From contig JACPUD010000076.1 of the NCBI GenBank assembly GCA_016192435.1, forward strand, positions 1 through 40,198: a stretch of DNA of 40,198 bases. Reading direction: 5' to 3'. The position numbers and the translations under genes are program-made. The notes beneath the pieces are model-generated. The model saw nothing but the letters and a program-made list of their open reading frames with translations, was not told the origin of the DNA and did not search any database. Source of the stretch: Rhodocyclales bacterium. Its GTDB lineage: Bacteria; Pseudomonadota; Gammaproteobacteria; Burkholderiales; Rhodocyclaceae. This document shows, piece after piece, positions 33,357 through 40,198 of this stretch (the first letter of the stretch is position 1; each line of letters starts with the position of its first letter).

Positions 33357-33740
33357 ATGCATGATCTGGCAAAGAATGTTTTGGGCGGCGTCTTGCAGCC
33401 CTGCAGCACCGACCCGATGACCGGGTTTTTCCGCACCGGCGACTGTCAGGTGACCGAGGAAGACATCGGCAACCACGGCGTCTGCATCGTCGCCACGGCG
33501 GAGTTTCTGGCGTTCTCCAAGTCGCGCGGCAACGACTTGTCGACGCCGCATCCCGAATTCGATTTCCCCGGCGTCAAGCCGGGAGAGCGCTGGTGCCTGT
33601 GTTCGGCGCGCTGGCAGGAAGCCCTGGAGGCCGGCAAGGCGCCGCTGGTGGTGCTCGAAGCCACCTCGGCCGCAGCGCTCGAAGTCGTGCGCCTGGCCGA
33701 TCTCAAACGCTACGCGGCCAAGCTCGACCCGGCGAAATGA
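33357..33740 (+). CDS. DUF2237 family protein
   Basis: A 127-residue soluble protein matching the DUF2237 family: NVLGGVLQPCSTDPMTGFFRTGDC, GNHGVCIVATAEFLAFSKSRGNDLSTP and GVKPGERWCLCSARWQEAL are characteristic. Cysteines at three conserved places (PCS, GDC, WCLC) may bind a metal or be redox-active. The family's biochemical role is not known to me. ATG 33357 follows TGGAG; the open frame extends upstream through the metK terminator, which rules out the longer start. It probably has its own promoter after that terminator. The glutathione peroxidase gene lies 112 bases downstream on the same strand. Confidence 0.85.
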   Translation: MHDLAKNVLGGVLQPCSTDPMTGFFRTGDCQVTEEDIGNHGVCIVATAEFLAFSKSRGNDLSTPHPEFDFPGVKPGERWCLCSARWQEALEAGKAPLVVLEATSAAALEVVRLADLKRYAAKLDPAK

Positions 33741-33785
33741 GCGCCGCCCGCCGGGCCGCCCCAAGGGCGGCGCAGCCAATCTGCG

Positions 33786-33850
33786 GCGCTGCGCAGCGGC
33801 GAACCACCGTCACCCCCTGCCTTGGGCTGGGGGCTGGGGGGAGGGCAGTC
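33786..33850. repeat. Dispersed repeat type 2, copy upstream of the glutathione peroxidase gene
   Basis: The inverse-orientation partner of 21889-21955, sharing GCGCAGCGGCGAACC, GTCACCCCCT and GGGGGGAGGG. It lies in the gap after DUF2237, behind a GCCGCCC-caa-GGGCGGC hairpin (about 33757-33772). Its GGGGGGAGGG end lies 7 bases before the GTG start of the peroxidase gene and acts as its ribosome-binding site, just as the other copy does for cobS. Confidence 0.7.
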
Positions 33851-33852
33851 CA

Positions 33853-34332
<480 letters not shown>

Positions 34333-34347
34333 CCGGCGCCGGTATCC

Positions 34348-34545
34348 TCAGGCAGCCCGCGGCTGCCGGCGCCGCGACTTGGCGCCGGCGCTTTCCTCAT
34401 CCGTTGCCGCTTCGTCCTCGCTGTCGCCGAAGCGCACGATATGCACGCCGGCCGGCAGGTCGGTCTTGCGCCGCGAAAGCTCTTTCAGCCAGTTGTTTCC
34501 GGGTGGGGCGAGAACGTCCATAAGACTCATGGCGCGCTGGGTCAT
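34348..34545 (-). CDS. Small hypothetical protein
   Basis: A 65-residue frame with a good AGGAG ribosome-binding site six bases before its ATG (34543-34545). The sequence has an N-terminal helical part (RAMSLMDVLAPPGNNWLKELSRRK), a beta-like centre (AGVHIVRFGD) and an acidic then strongly basic tail (KSRRRQPRAA). I do not recognise it. Its ATG overlaps the TGA of an upstream open stretch (ATGA), which suggests coupling to the interrupted ORF described next. It converges on the peroxidase gene. Confidence 0.5.
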   Translation of the reverse strand: MTQRAMSLMDVLAPPGNNWLKELSRRKTDLPAGVHIVRFGDSEDEAATDEESAGAKSRRRQPRAA

Positions 34546-34748
34546 TTGCGGCTCCTGGGTTGCAGGGTTTCTATGGCTGGAGTTTCGATGTCCAGGGTCA
34601 CGTCCTCGTTAACGGGCGAAGGCCCCTGAACAAGGAGCCTTCGGGCGACTGGAAGGAGGAAAACCAGCCGCCGGGAAAACCGTCGGCGCTAGCGGTCGAG
34701 GTAGCGGCGGGAATCAGCGAGAAACTTCAGGATGGCATCTGACTTCAT
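34542..34748 (-). pseudogene. Possible small ORF interrupted by an in-frame TAG
   Basis: On the minus strand ATG 34746-34748, with GGAG seven bases upstream, starts MKSDAILKFLADSRRYLDR and then meets TAG (34689-34691). The same frame stays open for 48 more codons and ends in a TGA that overlaps the next ORF's ATG as ATGA. Either the first 19 codons are a leader peptide, or this is a 68-residue gene with a nonsense mutation. No family was recognised. The rest of the 34749-34905 gap is AT-rich with no gene seen. Confidence 0.3.
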
Positions 34749-34905
34749 GTTCGGCTCCGTTGGAATGTCTGTTATTGCTATGCAGCAGTAGATGGGGGCG
34801 GTGGCAATCGGTTCAACGCATATTTGCAACAACTTGTTTCAGACGCCGGCCGCTGAGGCTAGTTGATTGATTGTTATGACTATACTTAGCGCTTGGGGGT
34901 CGAAC

Positions 34906-35292
34906 TCAGTTCGTTGCGGCGTCCACGTAATACCAGCGTCCCGCCTCGCGCACGAAGCGGCTCTGCTCATGCAGGCGCTGGGCGCGCCCGCCGACGCGGC
35001 AGCGAGCGACGAACTCGACGGTCGCGGTGTCGTCTGCTTCGGTTCGCGCCTTGAGCTCCAGCCCCAGCCATTTCGGCTGTGGCCCGACCGCGAGATCCAG
35101 CGCCGCGGGACGCGTCGAGGCATGCCAGGTCGCCAGCAGGTAGTCCTCCAGCCCCAGCACATAGGCGCTGTAGCGCGAACGCATCAGCGATTCGGCGTCG
35201 GCGGCCGGGATGCCCGCGTGATGGCGGCCGCAGCAGGCGGCATAGGACAGCGGACGGCCGCAGGGGCAGGGCACGGGCGGTTGGGGTTTCAT
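34906..35292 (-). CDS. ychJ: YchJ family protein with SEC-C motif
   Basis: A 128-residue UPF0225/YchJ-like protein. An N-terminal SEC-C zinc-binding motif (CPCGRPLSYAACCGRHH, ligands at about Cys9, Cys11, Cys20, Cys21) is followed by the NTF2-like YchJ domain with AESLMRSRYSAYVLGLEDYLLATWH and W-Y-Y-V-D-A near the end. The ATG at 35290-35292 is preferred over an upstream TTG. The function of the family is not established; it is soluble. It is divergent from the sirtuin gene with about 32 bases between. Confidence 0.9.
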   Translation of the reverse strand: MKPQPPVPCPCGRPLSYAACCGRHHAGIPAADAESLMRSRYSAYVLGLEDYLLATWHASTRPAALDLAVGPQPKWLGLELKARTEADDTATVEFVARCRVGGRAQRLHEQSRFVREAGRWYYVDAATN

Positions 35293-35324
35293 GGGGTGGC
35301 ACAATGCAGGCGGAGAGATCGCCC

Positions 35325-36155
35325 ATGATAGCCACTCTGCACGCCAGCCTGATCGACCGCCTGCGCCGGGCGCAGCACCTGGCGGTGTTCACCGGCGCCG
35401 GCATGTCGGCGGAAAGCGGCATCCCGACCTTCCGCGACCGGCTCACCGGGCTTTGGGCGCACACCGATCCGGTCGAGGTTGCCACGCCGCAGGCCTTCCG
35501 CCGCGATCCGCAACGCGTCTGGGACTGGCATGTGCATCTGGCCTCCGCCGTCGCCGCGGCGCAGCCCAATGCCGGCCACCGGGCGCTCGCCGCGCTCGCC
35601 GGCAAGCTGCCGCGGCTCAGCGTCGTCACGCAGAACATCGACAGCCTGCACCAGGCGGCCGGCAGCCGCGACGTCATCGAATTGCACGGCAACCTTTTCC
35701 GCCTCAAGCCCTTCATCGATGAGGACGCCGCGTTCGAAGCGGCCGAGCCGCCGGTGATCTGCCGCGTCTGCGACGGCTACGCGGCGTGGCGCGACTGCGA
35801 CCCCTGGGCCAGCCGCGAGGATTTCGCCCGGTTGCGCCTGGCGGCCGGCCCGGTGCCCCGCTGCCCCTGCTGCGGCGCGCGCCTGCGGCCCGACGTAGTC
35901 TGGTTCAACGAAATGCTCGATCCGCAGGTGCTCGATGCCGCGATGAGCGCCGTCGATGCCTGCGACGCCATGCTCTGCATCGGCAGCTCGCTCGAAGTGG
36001 AGCCGGCCGCCAGCCTGCCTTGGCGCGCCCTGCGCCGCGGCGCCGCGGTGATCGAGGTCAATCCCCAGCCGACGGCCCTGACGCCGCATGTGACGGCCTT
36101 GCCCGGCACCGCGGCGCAGGTCTTGCCGCAACTGCTGGCGACGGTCTGGAACTAG
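35325..36155 (+). CDS. Sir2-family NAD-dependent protein deacylase
   Basis: A 276-residue sirtuin. NAD-binding GAGMSAESGIPTFRD is at residues 24-38, QNIDSLHQAAGS at 103-114, and the catalytic His121 in ELHGN. The zinc ligands are Cys146 and Cys149 (ICRVC) and Cys180 and Cys183 (RCPCC), with about 30 residues between the pairs, longer than in CobB. The class-III Tyr/Arg pair is not evident (the motif after GIPTFRD is RLTGLWA), so general deacetylase activity is expected. ATG 35325 follows GGAGAG; ATG 35304 would add 7 residues. Its stop overlaps the convergent small membrane-protein gene by 4 bases. Confidence 0.92.
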   Translation: MIATLHASLIDRLRRAQHLAVFTGAGMSAESGIPTFRDRLTGLWAHTDPVEVATPQAFRRDPQRVWDWHVHLASAVAAAQPNAGHRALAALAGKLPRLSVVTQNIDSLHQAAGSRDVIELHGNLFRLKPFIDEDAAFEAAEPPVICRVCDGYAAWRDCDPWASREDFARLRLAAGPVPRCPCCGARLRPDVVWFNEMLDPQVLDAAMSAVDACDAMLCIGSSLEVEPAASLPWRALRRGAAVIEVNPQPTALTPHVTALPGTAAQVLPQLLATVWN

Positions 36156-36391
36156 CTGTCCCGGCGCGGGCCCGGCTCGGGCGGCAGCGCGCATTTTTGG
36201 CAGTCGCGGCCGAAGGGCGAGATGTAGCGCCACCAGATCCAGACCAGCAGCGGCAGGGCGGCGATCAGCGCGATGTCGCTCCAGCCCGGCTGCGCCAGTT
36301 CGCCCTGCCACCAGGCCACGGCGGCGCGGATGGCTTCGATCAGCAGCACCATGTAGGCGAAGCCGGTAGCCAGCAGCACCAAGCGCTTCAT
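36152..36391 (-). CDS. Small two-helix membrane protein
   Basis: A 79-residue protein with two predicted membrane helices (LVLLATGFAYMVLLIEAIRAAVAW and SDIALIAALPLLVWIWWRY) and a C-terminal soluble tail carrying CQKC. Its ATG (36389-36391) overlaps the stop of dacB as ATGA, so it is translated with dacB. I do not recognise a named family; the topology resembles small conserved membrane proteins of betaproteobacteria. It converges with the sirtuin gene, overlapping by 4 bases. Confidence 0.7.
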   Translation of the reverse strand: MKRLVLLATGFAYMVLLIEAIRAAVAWWQGELAQPGWSDIALIAALPLLVWIWWRYISPFGRDCQKCALPPEPGPRRDS

Positions 36392-37806
36392 GCTCCGCTG
36401 CCTTCGTACACCCATTGCAGCAGGGCGTCCTGCGCCGCCTGGGCGCCCCCGGCGTTGGCGTGATTGACGAAGAAGACCACGATCCAGCGCCGCCCGGTCC
36501 GGTCCAGCACATAGCCGGCGAGGCTGCGCACGCCTTCCAGCGAACCGGTCTTGATGTGCGCCTGGCCGGCGACGCCGTTTTGCCTGAGGCGTTTTTTCAT
36601 CGTGCCGTCGGTCGCGGTGACCGGCAGCGAGGCCATCAGCTCGGGCATCACCGAGCTGCGCCAGGCCGCGGCGAGCACGCGGCCGAGGCCCTCGGCCGAA
36701 ATCCGCTCGTGGCGCGACAGTCCGGCGCCGTTTTCCAGCACCAGTTCGGGCAGGCCGAGGCCGCGCGCATCGAGCCAGGCCCGCAGCGCGGCCTCGGCAT
36801 CGGCGGCGCTGGCCGGGCGGCGCCCGGCCTCCATGCCCAGTGTCAGGAACAACTGGCGCGCCATGACGTTGTTGGAAAACTTGTTGATGTCGCGCACCAC
36901 CTCGCCAAGAGTTGCCGATGGCAGCACGCCGACCGCCCGCGCCTCGGCCGGCACCGGGCCCTCGCGCACGCCGCCGGCGAGGCTGCCGCCGAGTTCGGCC
37001 CACAACTGCTGAAACACGCCGAGCACGAAAGCCGGGTGTTCCTGCACGGCGATGCTCCAGCGCTGCTCGCCGCAAATAGTCGGATAGATGCCGGTCAGCA
37101 CCAGTCGCGTGTTCGGACCATGGCTGAAGACATCGGCGCGCAGGCGTTCGCGCCACTCGCCGCAGCCGTTGCCATTGCCCAGCACGAGCTTGTTGACCAG
37201 ATGGAGATTGGTCGGCATCGGCTCCATGGCTATCGTCAAGGTTCTCTGCGCCGGATCGGGAATCAGTTGCAGCCTGACCGACTTGAAGTTCAGCAGCAGG
37301 GCGTCGGGCGCGACGTTATAGGGCCGCAGCGGCTGCGCATCGAAGCGGCCAGGGTCGGTCGGATCGATGGCGAAGGCGCTGCGATCAAGCACCAGGTCGC
37401 CGCGAATCTCGCGGATGCCGCGCGCGCGAATCTGGCGCAACAGGCGCGCGAACTGGTCGTAGGTCAGTTTCGGGTCGCCGCCGCCCTTCAGGTGCAGGTC
37501 GCCGTCCAGCACATCGCCGTTCTGCATGCCGTTGGCAAAGGCTTCGGTTTTCCAGACATAGGCCGGCCCCAGCAGGTCGAGCGCGGCAAAGGTGGTGAGC
37601 AGCTTCATGGTCGACGCCGGGTTCAGGCTCGCACGGGCATTCAGCGCCAGACGCGGCCGGCCGGCGTCGACTTCCCTGACCCAGACCGCGCTTGCCGCCA
37701 CGGGTATGCCGGCGCTGCCGAGCGCCTGCGCCACGGTGGCGGGCAGGTCGCCGGCGGCGGCATGCAGCGTCCACCAACAAGCCAGGGAGAGCAATATCTT
37801 GAGCAT
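36388..37806 (-). CDS. dacB: D-alanyl-D-alanine carboxypeptidase/endopeptidase (PBP4, DacB)
   Basis: A 472-residue class C low-molecular-weight penicillin-binding protein that trims and cleaves peptidoglycan in the periplasm. The signal peptide is ILLSLACWWTLHAAAG (cleavage near 19). Catalytic motifs are SxxK at Ser65-Lys68 (ASTMK), SxN in NKFSNNVMARQ and KTG in IKTGSLEGVRSLAG. The large insert between SxxK and SxN is typical of PBP4. ATG 37804-37806. It is followed by the overlapping small membrane-protein gene and is divergent from the acyl-CoA synthetase gene. Confidence 0.94.
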   Translation of the reverse strand: MLKILLSLACWWTLHAAAGDLPATVAQALGSAGIPVAASAVWVREVDAGRPRLALNARASLNPASTMKLLTTFAALDLLGPAYVWKTEAFANGMQNGDVLDGDLHLKGGGDPKLTYDQFARLLRQIRARGIREIRGDLVLDRSAFAIDPTDPGRFDAQPLRPYNVAPDALLLNFKSVRLQLIPDPAQRTLTIAMEPMPTNLHLVNKLVLGNGNGCGEWRERLRADVFSHGPNTRLVLTGIYPTICGEQRWSIAVQEHPAFVLGVFQQLWAELGGSLAGGVREGPVPAEARAVGVLPSATLGEVVRDINKFSNNVMARQLFLTLGMEAGRRPASAADAEAALRAWLDARGLGLPELVLENGAGLSRHERISAEGLGRVLAAAWRSSVMPELMASLPVTATDGTMKKRLRQNGVAGQAHIKTGSLEGVRSLAGYVLDRTGRRWIVVFFVNHANAGGAQAAQDALLQWVYEGSGA

Positions 37807-37890
37807 GACTCTATCTTATCGCCCGGATACCGTCCCCGGCTGTCGCCGGGGACATATAGAATCGGTTGCCAAAACGCGGGGGAGACGAGC

Positions 37891-39867
37891 ATGGAAAATC
37901 CGGCCTGGCAGCCGTCGGCCGCCACCATAAGCGCCGCCAAGCTTACGGCCTTCACCGCCTGGCTGGCGGCAGAGCGCGGGATGCGTTTCGCCGACTACGA
38001 CGCGCTCTGGCGCTGGTCGGTGGAGGACCTCGAAGGCTTCTGGGGCGCGCTCTGGGATTATATTGCGATCCCCGCCGCAACGCCGCGCACGGCGGTCCTG
38101 ACCGATGCGCGGATGCCCGGTGCGCAATGGTTTCCCGGCGTCACCATGAACTACGTCGACCAGGTCTTGCGCCATGCCACGGTGTTGCGCCCGGCCATCG
38201 TCGCGCGCAACGAGGCCGGCGAGAACCGCGAGCTCTCCTGGGCCGAACTGCAGCGCCAGGTCGGCGCCCTGGCGGCGAGCCTGCGCGGCATGGGCGTGGC
38301 ACGCGGCGACCGCGTCGTCGCCTACCTGCCCAACATTCCCGAAACCGTCGTCGCCTTTCTCGCCGTGGCCAGCATCGGCGCGATCTGGTCGGCCTGCTCG
38401 CCCGACATGGGGCGCATCGCGGTGCTCGATCGCTTCCGCCAGATCGAGCCCAAGGTGCTGATCGCGGTCGATGGCTACCGCTACGGCGGCAAGGCCTACG
38501 ACCGGCGCGAGCTGATCCATGAACTGCTGGCCGCGCTGCCGAGCATAGACCACCTGGTGCTGCTGCCCAGCCTCGACGCCGCGGCCGATCCCGGCGAGTT
38601 CGCCAACCGCAGCTCCTGGGCGGCCGCGACCGCCGGCAATGCGCCGCTGACAATAGAGCACGTGCCCTTCGATCATCCGCTGTGGGTGGTGTATTCCTCG
38701 GGCACCACGGGCCTGCCGAAACCCATCGTGCATTCCCACGGCGGCATCGTCGTCGAGCACGTCAAGCTCGGCGCCTTCCATCTCGACCTCGGACCGGAAG
38801 ACCGCTTCCACTGGTTTTCCAGCAGCGGCTGGATCATGTGGAACTGCCAGATGACGGGCCTCTTGATGGGCAGCACCATCTGCATCTACGACGGCAATCC
38901 GGGCTGGCCGGACTGGAACGCGCTGTGGCGCTTCGTCGGCGAAACCGGCGTGACATTTTTCGGCGCCGGCGCGGCCTTCTTCCTCTCCTGCCTCAAGGCC
39001 CAGGTCGAACCGAACCAGGTCGCCGACCTGTCGCGCCTGCGCGCCGTCGGCTCCACCGGCTCGCCGCTGCCGCCCGAGGGCTACCAGTGGATCTACGACC
39101 ACGTACGGTCCGACCTCTGGCTCAACGCAATCTCAGGTGGCACCGATTTCGCCGGCTGCTTTGTCGGCGGCGTGCCGACGCTGCCGGTGTATCTGGGCGA
39201 GATGCAGTGCCGCTGCCTCGGCGCCAAGGTCGAAGCCTATGACGAAGCCGGCCGGCCGCTGATCGACGAGGTCGGCGAACTGGTCTGCAGCGCGCCGATG
39301 CCTTCGATGCCGCTGCGCTTCTGGAGCGATACGGAAGACCGCCGCTACCGCGAAAGCTACTTCGACATGTACCCCGGCATCTGGCGCCACGGCGACTGGC
39401 TGCGCATCACGCCGCGCGGCGGCGCGATCATCTACGGCCGTTCGGATGCGACCATCAACCGTCATGGCATCCGCATGGGCACCAGCGAGCTGTATCGCGC
39501 CGTCGAGGAACTGCCCGAGATACTCGACAGCCTGGTGGTCGATCTCGAATTCCTCGGCCGCGAATCCTACATGCCGCTGTTCGTCGTGCTGCGTCCCGGC
39601 CATGAGCTGACGCCGCAACTCGCCGCCACGCTGAAGGAGCGCATCAAGCAGGCGCTGTCGGCGCGCCATGTGCCCAACGAAATCTTCCACATCGCCGAGA
39701 TTCCGCGCACGCTGTCGGGCAAGAAGATGGAGCTGCCGGTGAAGAAACTGTTGCTCGGCCATGCCCTGGAAAAGATCGCCAATCCCGACGCCATGGCCAA
39801 TCCCGCCAGCCTGCAGTGGTTCGTCGATTTCGCCGCACGGCGGGCGGCCGCAGAAAACGCAGCATGA
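37891..39867 (+). CDS. Acetoacetyl-CoA synthetase
   Basis: A 658-residue AMP-forming ligase that activates acetoacetate for use as carbon source or for polyhydroxyalkanoate/isoprenoid pools. An N-terminal acetyl-CoA-synthetase-like cap (FTAWLAAERGMRFADYDALWRWSVED, WFPGVTMNYVDQVL) is followed by the P-loop YSSGTTGLPKPIVHSHGG near residue 270. The ISGGTDFAGCFVGG substrate region and RSDATINRHGIRMGTSELYRAVE come later, with the catalytic lysine in LSGKKMELPVKKL. Cap and length separate it from acetyl-CoA synthetase. The frame is open 492 codons further upstream, antisense to dacB, but ATG 37891 with GGGGGAGAC is the true start. It overlaps the next gene by ATGA. Confidence 0.92.
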   Translation: MENPAWQPSAATISAAKLTAFTAWLAAERGMRFADYDALWRWSVEDLEGFWGALWDYIAIPAATPRTAVLTDARMPGAQWFPGVTMNYVDQVLRHATVLRPAIVARNEAGENRELSWAELQRQVGALAASLRGMGVARGDRVVAYLPNIPETVVAFLAVASIGAIWSACSPDMGRIAVLDRFRQIEPKVLIAVDGYRYGGKAYDRRELIHELLAALPSIDHLVLLPSLDAAADPGEFANRSSWAAATAGNAPLTIEHVPFDHPLWVVYSSGTTGLPKPIVHSHGGIVVEHVKLGAFHLDLGPEDRFHWFSSSGWIMWNCQMTGLLMGSTICIYDGNPGWPDWNALWRFVGETGVTFFGAGAAFFLSCLKAQVEPNQVADLSRLRAVGSTGSPLPPEGYQWIYDHVRSDLWLNAISGGTDFAGCFVGGVPTLPVYLGEMQCRCLGAKVEAYDEAGRPLIDEVGELVCSAPMPSMPLRFWSDTEDRRYRESYFDMYPGIWRHGDWLRITPRGGAIIYGRSDATINRHGIRMGTSELYRAVEELPEILDSLVVDLEFLGRESYMPLFVVLRPGHELTPQLAATLKERIKQALSARHVPNEIFHIAEIPRTLSGKKMELPVKKLLLGHALEKIANPDAMANPASLQWFVDFAARRAAAENAA

Positions 39868-40198
39868 CTAAGCGCGTCGCGGTACCGCTGCCCAAGGCCT
39901 ATCTGCTGCTCAACCACGGGCCGACCGTGCTGGTCTCCAGCGCGCACGGCGGCAGGCGGAACGTGATGGCCGCGGCCTGGAACATGGCGCTCGATTTCGA
40001 TCCGCCCAAGGTCGCCGTGGTGATCGACAAGGCCACGCTGACGCGCGAGCTGGTCGAGGCCTCGGGCGAGTTCGTGCTCAACGTGCCCGCCAGGCAGCAG
40101 GCCGCGATGACGCTGGCGGTCGGCACGCAATCGGGGCGCGAGATCGACAAGTTTTCAAGAGTAGGCGTTGGCGCTGCGGCGGCCAGCGTCGTCGGCGC
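39864..40198 (+). CDS. Flavin reductase-like FMN-binding protein, N-terminal part
   Basis: Starts at ATG 39864, overlapping the synthetase stop as ATGA, and runs off the window. The 111 visible residues have the split-barrel flavin reductase pattern: P-x-G-P-T-VLVSSAHGGRRNVMAAAWNMALDFDPPKVAVVIDKATLTRELVEASGEFVLNVPA, with the conserved NVMAAAW and FVLNVPA segments. Such proteins bind FMN and often supply reduced flavin. Coupling to acetoacetyl-CoA synthetase is not explained by known pathways. Confidence 0.85.
   Translation, partial: MTKRVAVPLPKAYLLLNHGPTVLVSSAHGGRRNVMAAAWNMALDFDPPKVAVVIDKATLTRELVEASGEFVLNVPARQQAAMTLAVGTQSGREIDKFSRVGVGAAAASVVG

Noticed and set aside
34560-34742. 60-codon plus-strand frame
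   Set aside because: It starts at TTG without a ribosome-binding site and lies opposite better-supported minus-strand small ORFs.
36415-37890. Open frame of 492 codons antisense to dacB, continuous with the acetoacetyl-CoA synthetase frame
   Set aside because: It is a GC-skew shadow. dacB on the other strand has all catalytic motifs, and the synthetase begins with family sequence at ATG 37891 behind a good ribosome-binding site.

Overview
The window looks like a chromosomal piece of a GC-rich betaproteobacterium. The gene order xerC-DUF484-dapF with lipid A acyltransferases and metK nearby, the TctC/Bug-type binding protein and the acetoacetyl-CoA synthetase/GMC/TRAP content suggest Rhodocyclales, Sterolibacteriaceae or a relative. 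That assignment is inferred from gene content and style, not from a marker gene. No rRNA, tRNA, CRISPR array, IS element or phage was seen.

Layout. (1) 1-4.8 kb is housekeeping: the end of azlD, then on the minus strand an epd-like dehydrogenase, xerC, DUF484, dapF and a lipid A acyltransferase. (2) 4.9-27.9 kb is a 23-kb catabolic island for C2 sulfonates. Minus-strand modules are an IclR regulator, a CBS-BON protein, a TRAP transporter (dctMQP) with a GMC dehydrogenase, and a tripartite tricarboxylate-type transporter (tctABC) with a sulfoacetate-CoA ligase (sauT) and an acylating sulfoacetaldehyde dehydrogenase (sauS). These are followed by a second IclR gene, a cobS/cobT-like AAA+/VWA pair, a third IclR gene, and on the plus strand xsc, pta, a frameshifted CBS gene, a hypothetical gene and a TauE/SafE exporter. 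(3) 27.9-33.3 kb holds a second lipid A acyltransferase, a gnnA-gnnB-lpxA cassette for 3-amino lipid A precursors, and metK behind a structured leader with an intrinsic terminator. (4) 33.3-40.2 kb holds DUF2237, glutathione peroxidase, small ORFs, ychJ, a sirtuin, dacB with a small membrane protein, acetoacetyl-CoA synthetase and the start of a flavin reductase-like gene.

How the island should work (inference from families and order). Sulfoacetate enters by the TTT system, is activated by SauT and reduced by SauS to sulfoacetaldehyde. Isethionate may enter by the TRAP system and be oxidised to sulfoacetaldehyde by the GMC enzyme. Xsc cleaves sulfoacetaldehyde with phosphate to sulfite and acetyl phosphate, Pta makes acetyl-CoA, and the TauE-like protein exports sulfite. 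A 15-base sequence identical upstream of the GMC gene and upstream of xsc, lying within similar 17-bp palindromes, ties the modules into one probable IclR regulon.

Of most interest: the compact island with its shared operators and an IclR gene that lacks a normal start codon; the CobS/CobT-like pair with no chelatase subunit; the gnnA-gnnB-lpxA cassette; the metK leader with a competing antiterminator pairing; and two families of dispersed intergenic repeats, one of which supplies the ribosome-binding site of the gene downstream in both copies.
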